A stretch of DNA of 38,128 bases, taken from contig JADKCF010000030.1 in assembly GCA_016714765.1 (NCBI GenBank), forward strand, positions 1 through 38,128. The letters run 5' to 3'. Source of the DNA: Saprospiraceae bacterium. GTDB lineage: Bacteria; Bacteroidota; Bacteroidia; Chitinophagales; Saprospiraceae. Numbering within the stretch: position 1 is the first letter of the stretch; each line of letters opens with the position of its first letter. Shown here piece by piece: positions 34,659 to 38,128 of the stretch. The translations under genes and the position numbers were made by a program. The notes below the pieces were generated by a model, which was given only the letters and a program-made list of their open reading frames with translations, was not told the DNA's origin and did not search any database.

Positions 34659-36486
34659 CAGGCAGTACTTTTTGTTGTATTTCTACCGTCGTCATACAGG
34701 TGTTCATATTGCCGCTGGCATCGATTACCAAAAGCTCTACCTCCTGTACATTGTTGGTCTGGTCGCTGCAACAAAAATCCACGAATGTATAATAGCTGCT
34801 TCCATTATAGTTTGCTACAAATACAGCATCGGCAGGAAGGCTACAGGCATTATTCATCCTTCTGATGCCAAAAGTAACTTTAGAACAATTATCATGGCTT
34901 CCGTCATCTATGGTTTTGGCAAATAATCTGCCTTTGCCTTGAGCGTCAAGACTCAACACTGTTACTTCATCACATACCGGAGTTGGAACTATTTGATCTA
35001 ACACTTCTACTTCAGAGTAGCAATACGTTACATTATCACATGCATCTACGATAGTATATCTTATCCAGGTTTTTCCTATGGGCAGATCTACTATATAATA
35101 GTCTTTGCTGTTGAATACCACATCGTCATTTATATATATACCATCTTCTGGAGCTTTTCCATCATTGTCTGCAGTCAAATATGCTATGCTCCAGGTGGTT
35201 TCATTGCAATCGGTCACTGAAGCTGGTGCAGGGACTTTGAAGTCGGCAGTACATCTATGATCGGTTGCATACAACTGATAAGTAGTATTCTCATTGCATT
35301 CCACATCGGGTGCCACATGATCTTTTACTGAAATGACCTGGCTGTGTTTCTGTACTAATCCATTGCACCAGTCTAGAATAGTCCACTCCCTGATGAGTTT
35401 GAAGGTATTTCCACATAAATCAATTTTCTGATCTGCGAAAGTTATATTTACTCTACAGTAATGTTCTGACAATAGTACTTTTGGCAATAAAGGATTGTAT
35501 GTAGCCAAATCGAATCCAAGGATTTTCGGCAATACAGTTTCCCCTGGATCAGGATAATTATTTTTATTAGTATCCCAATCCGCAAAATTACCAGAGATGT
35601 TTTTACAAGCTAGTTCTATGTTAGAAGGCCAAACTGTGTTTTTTATATTGATGGACTTAAAATACACTTTAAATGTACATGGTTTCGAAACATTACCATA
35701 TTTGTCTTTGGCAACATAAGACAACTCTCTGACTGCAATGATACTATCAGTCCTGTTGCACTCCAGCTCAATGAAGTCGTTTTTGATAAGAGAAATCGTC
35801 GCATTCGGATCACAACCATCTGCAAAAAGCGGTACCGGAGGAAAGAAATTATAGTTGGCGGCTCTGGTATAATCCAGTGGACATACAATCACAGGAGGAA
35901 GCTTATCTTCTATTTTGATATGCGACCAGCATGAGTTTCCTGTAATATCGTCGATGATAGAAACTGTCAGCGTTTGTCCGACATATGCCGAAGTGACAGG
36001 ATTCGGTACCGCTGCACCTTGTGCTGTTTTGATCTCCACTCTTACCCTATTAGTAAACCTTGGATCCTCCAGTATCATCTCAGGTGTGATAAGTACCAGG
36101 CATCGATCATCAAGCGAAATATTGACAAGGTCATTGCATACCAGCACAGGGTCACCATCGACTTCGATAGATGCTATTCTGGAATATACTGCACAGGTAT
36201 TATTTGCTGCGGTAGCATCATTTATTATAACTCTGTATTGGGTTCTGTCCAGATCGTCTGTTACTTTATCTATACAATACTCTTCATCTTTGGCATCAGG
36301 AATATTTACAAAAATATTATTCTGCAAGATTTGCCACTGATAGCTTAGTGACACCTGTCCAGGATTGTCAGCTACGACTTCAAGACATAAATTTTCCTGG
36401 TCTAAAATAGCTGTAAGATCTTTGATATCTTCTGTTATAACTGGTGTAACTGAAAAAATCAAGCGTAATAGTGGAAACAGCCACAC
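34642..36486 (-). CDS. Giant surface adhesin, central HYR/Ig-like segment
   Basis: A 614-codon open stretch of the same surface protein. The apparent first codon is an internal GTG. If the A6 run at 36453-36458 is one base shorter, the upstream segment reads STITLDFSVTPVITEDIKDL without a break. Modules include an Ig-like stretch (SLSYQWQILQNN), DPCW-type HYR pieces (DKLPPVIVCPLDYT), EWTILDWCNGLVQKHSQVIS, RYTIVDACDNVTYC and LSLDAQGKGRLFAKTIDDGS. Regularly spaced Cys pairs suggest disulfide-stabilised extracellular beta-sandwiches. No catalytic motif is seen. Confidence 0.72.
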   Translation of the reverse strand: MWLFPLLRLIFSVTPVITEDIKDLTAILDQENLCLEVVADNPGQVSLSYQWQILQNNIFVNIPDAKDEEYCIDKVTDDLDRTQYRVIINDATAANNTCAVYSRIASIEVDGDPVLVCNDLVNISLDDRCLVLITPEMILEDPRFTNRVRVEIKTAQGAAVPNPVTSAYVGQTLTVSIIDDITGNSCWSHIKIEDKLPPVIVCPLDYTRAANYNFFPPVPLFADGCDPNATISLIKNDFIELECNRTDSIIAVRELSYVAKDKYGNVSKPCTFKVYFKSINIKNTVWPSNIELACKNISGNFADWDTNKNNYPDPGETVLPKILGFDLATYNPLLPKVLLSEHYCRVNITFADQKIDLCGNTFKLIREWTILDWCNGLVQKHSQVISVKDHVAPDVECNENTTYQLYATDHRCTADFKVPAPASVTDCNETTWSIAYLTADNDGKAPEDGIYINDDVVFNSKDYYIVDLPIGKTWIRYTIVDACDNVTYCYSEVEVLDQIVPTPVCDEVTVLSLDAQGKGRLFAKTIDDGSHDNCSKVTFGIRRMNNACSLPADAVFVANYNGSSYYTFVDFCCSDQTNNVQEVELLVIDASGNMNTCMTTVEIQQKVLPDDMPG

Positions 36487-37957
36487 ATTGATCCTGAGAT
36501 ACCAGTCTCCCGAAAATCTCTATTTCCTGATCTCCAAAGATGATGAGATCACCTGATCCTGTCAGAATTCCATTGGTTGCATTATTCCCGCCACTGCCAT
36601 TAGAAAATTTCAATTTGCCGGTGATTGGATTATTGCCAGTCATGGCATCCAGACAACTATTGTGAAATGACTCCAAATTATTGCCAGTGTCATTGTCTGC
36701 TATCCCATTACCATTTCCGGTCGGATCCATTACATCTGCATATAGTGTCGCATCCAGGCTGAATCCTGATGCATAGGCTTCTTCTGTGGTACACTCTGAC
36801 CTCAGGGATTTGTTGCCGACCAACTGGCAAATACTGACCACCGCAAAATCGATTTTATCCTCATCATCCGGCTTGTCTGCATCATTGCACTCCTGGCCAG
36901 AGTTGTTTTTGTTTTCATCACATATTTCATCATCTTTCTCATTGCTCTTTTCTTCATCTTTAGGTTTAAAATCATCCTCATCCACGGGGTCCTTTTTAAA
37001 TTTTTCCCCATCAGATGAACTGACTACACTAGTAGCATGAATAATTTCTGCAAAGTTGATTAAAAATGTGGACGAAATGTTTTCTTTAATTCTCAAAAAC
37101 ACCTTGATTACTTTCCTTTCTCCAGCATCGAGCCTATCTAGAACAGTCACAATATTTCCATCAAGACCTACGCTCCAGTCATGGTCATTTCCGGTTATAA
37201 CTGAAGTATTGTCTGCCAAATCATATTGCATATTTTGGTCAAGTATATCAGAAACTTCTACATCAATGGCATCAACATCGCCTTGGTTAAATATTTCGAT
37301 GTCAAATGATACTAAATCTCCTGAATAGTATGCCTGATTGGGTTGTGTGACTCTTTTTCGGATGGCCAGATCGAAACACGATTTGAATAAAACTGAAGTG
37401 GTATCATTTCTGGTACAATTATTTGCGTCCGTTACTGTTACTCCCAGCAGAGCCTGTCCGGGAAAACGACACCAGGTTGTAAAATCCTGAATGGCATCAT
37501 CTTTAGTGCCTAACAAGTCAGATGCCGTCATACCTGTATCGCTGGCATCAGCCAAAAACCACTGGTACCTGTATGGGCCTGTACCACCTGTGGGTACTGA
37601 ACTTACAGAACCTTCAAAATCAAGGCAAACCGTATCTTTAGTCAAACCTGGATGTATTAATGACGGCTCATCCACTCTAATGGTGCATTCAGAAATACAT
37701 TTATTGGCATCTGTTACAGTCAGTACATATACTCCCGCTGCTAGTCCATTTATGGTAGATGAGGTCTGCGATGTAGGGCCGGTACTGACCCCGTTGCTCC
37801 ACTTATATTCGTAAGGAGCTACTCCTCCAGACACAGTTGCTGTAACAGAGCCACTTCCATTTTGGAAGCACGTAAGGTCTGTTTTGCTTAGCGAACAAGA
37901 CAAAAGGGGTGGTTGTCTTAAAACAAATTCGCAACTCTCAATGCAACCGTTGCCATC
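36380..37957 (-). CDS. Giant surface adhesin, SprB-repeat, DUF11-like and acidic-linker segment
   Basis: About 520 codons of the upstream part of the adhesin. First come SprB-type repeats: DGNGCIESCEFVL, then CSLSKTDLTCFQNGSGSVTA, GGVAPYEYKWSNG, LAAGVYVLTVTDANKCISEC. A DUF11-like domain follows (DLAIRKRVTQPNQAYYSGDL, GLDGNIVTVLDRLDAGERKV). An acidic linker of about 50 residues rich in Asp, Glu and Lys (translated from about 36870-37020) leads to a Gly/Asn-rich module with GNGNGIADNDTGNN. The apparent TTG start at 37903 is not real because the frame is open to 37957. SprB repeats link it to gliding-motility adhesins. Confidence 0.72.
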   Translation of the reverse strand, partial: DGNGCIESCEFVLRQPPLLSCSLSKTDLTCFQNGSGSVTATVSGGVAPYEYKWSNGVSTGPTSQTSSTINGLAAGVYVLTVTDANKCISECTIRVDEPSLIHPGLTKDTVCLDFEGSVSSVPTGGTGPYRYQWFLADASDTGMTASDLLGTKDDAIQDFTTWCRFPGQALLGVTVTDANNCTRNDTTSVLFKSCFDLAIRKRVTQPNQAYYSGDLVSFDIEIFNQGDVDAIDVEVSDILDQNMQYDLADNTSVITGNDHDWSVGLDGNIVTVLDRLDAGERKVIKVFLRIKENISSTFLINFAEIIHATSVVSSSDGEKFKKDPVDEDDFKPKDEEKSNEKDDEICDENKNNSGQECNDADKPDDEDKIDFAVVSICQLVGNKSLRSECTTEEAYASGFSLDATLYADVMDPTGNGNGIADNDTGNNLESFHNSCLDAMTGNNPITGKLKFSNGSGGNNATNGILTGSGDLIIFGDQEIEIFGRLVSQDQCVAVSTITLDFFSYTSYNRRYQRSYSYFRPGKFMS

Positions 37958-38128
37958 CTAACATACACCCTTAAATCCTTAGACAATATATTGATATCAT
38001 TTCCTCCCTAAGCCTGTAAATGTATTGTTTGGTCGAAGTGACCGATCTTACTATTCAAACTATATTCAAAAGGGACCAACGGCTTGGGGGCTTACTGGAA
38101 CAATCCGAGTAATATCAGCATTACCAAA
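37958..38128 (-). CDS. Giant surface adhesin, upstream fragment with damaged frame, runs off the right edge
   Basis: Continuation of the adhesin read in pieces. From the edge, GNADITRIVPVSPQAVGPF is followed, one frame over, by PFEYSLNSKIGHFDQTIHLQ, an in-frame TAG (38010-38008), GGNDINILSKDLRVYVR and then DGNGC of the next segment. The layout (YSLN core, VYVRDGNGC end) is one SprB-like repeat. At least two shifts and one stop fall within 170 bases. The true gene start is outside the window. Confidence 0.5.

Noticed and set aside
32210..37957. Four separate surface-protein genes
   Set aside because: The apparent starts of the pieces are internal codons (GTG at 36486, TTG at 37903), and single-base shifts join each piece to the next in continuous module sequence, so one gene is more likely.
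1..38128. CRISPR arrays, tRNA/rRNA genes, transposases, integrases or phage genes
   Set aside because: I looked for direct repeat arrays, tRNA-like cloverleaf sequence and mobile-element proteins on both strands and saw none.

Overview
The window is a 38 kb piece of an AT-rich chromosome from a member of the Bacteroidota, most likely the Saprospiria or a close relative (inference). Supporting signs are two proteins with type IX secretion (T9SS) C-terminal signals, a large SprB/HYR-type surface adhesin, promoters of the TTTG / TAnnTTTG type, weak or absent Shine-Dalgarno sequences, and Bacteroidota-type conserved proteins. No tRNA, rRNA, CRISPR, insertion sequence or phage gene was seen.

Region 1 (1-20.5 kb) is a hemicellulose and pentose catabolic locus. 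On the minus strand lie a GH67 alpha-glucuronidase (cut by the left edge) and a LacI-type regulator. Divergent from them runs a long plus-strand gene series: xylulokinase, xylose isomerase, a SIAE-type acetylesterase, ribulokinase, L-arabinose isomerase, L-ribulose-5-P 4-epimerase, an SSS-family sugar symporter, a lipoprotein aldose 1-epimerase, a secreted GH51 arabinofuranosidase, an IlvD/Edd-type aldonate dehydratase, a KdaD-like FAH-fold dehydratase, a GntP-type permease, a 50-residue secreted peptide and a CE1 esterase. Exported enzymes strip glucuronate, arabinose and acyl groups from arabinoglucuronoxylan. The isomerase routes carry xylose and arabinose to xylulose-5-P. The dehydratase pair plus permease looks like the core of a Weimberg-type oxidative route for pentonates. 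Two related 14-bp palindromes flank the regulator/xylulokinase spacer and are probable LacI operators.

Region 2 (20.6-25.2 kb) holds an aldo/keto reductase, polyphosphate kinase 1 and adenylosuccinate lyase on the plus strand. Region 3 (25.2-32.1 kb) is mixed housekeeping: a DUF6438-like lipoprotein, a T9SS-exported M14 carboxypeptidase, a small conserved protein, a CBS-pair protein, cytidine deaminase, KdsB and a LysM protein.

Region 4 (32.1 kb to the right edge) is one very large minus-strand surface protein, read here as several broken frames. In N-to-C order it has SprB-like repeats, a DUF11-like module, an acidic linker, HYR/Ig-like modules, a dockerin-like pair, a beta-sandwich module and a T9SS type A sorting domain. 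It ends at a clear intrinsic terminator.

An important caveat is that at least twelve positions need a one-base indel, most of them in short homopolymers, to restore conserved protein sequence. This affects GH67, xylB, araB (twice), the SSS symporter, the small conserved protein, the LysM protein (twice) and the adhesin (four or more). Residual sequencing error is the simplest reading, so these genes are annotated as probably intact in the organism.
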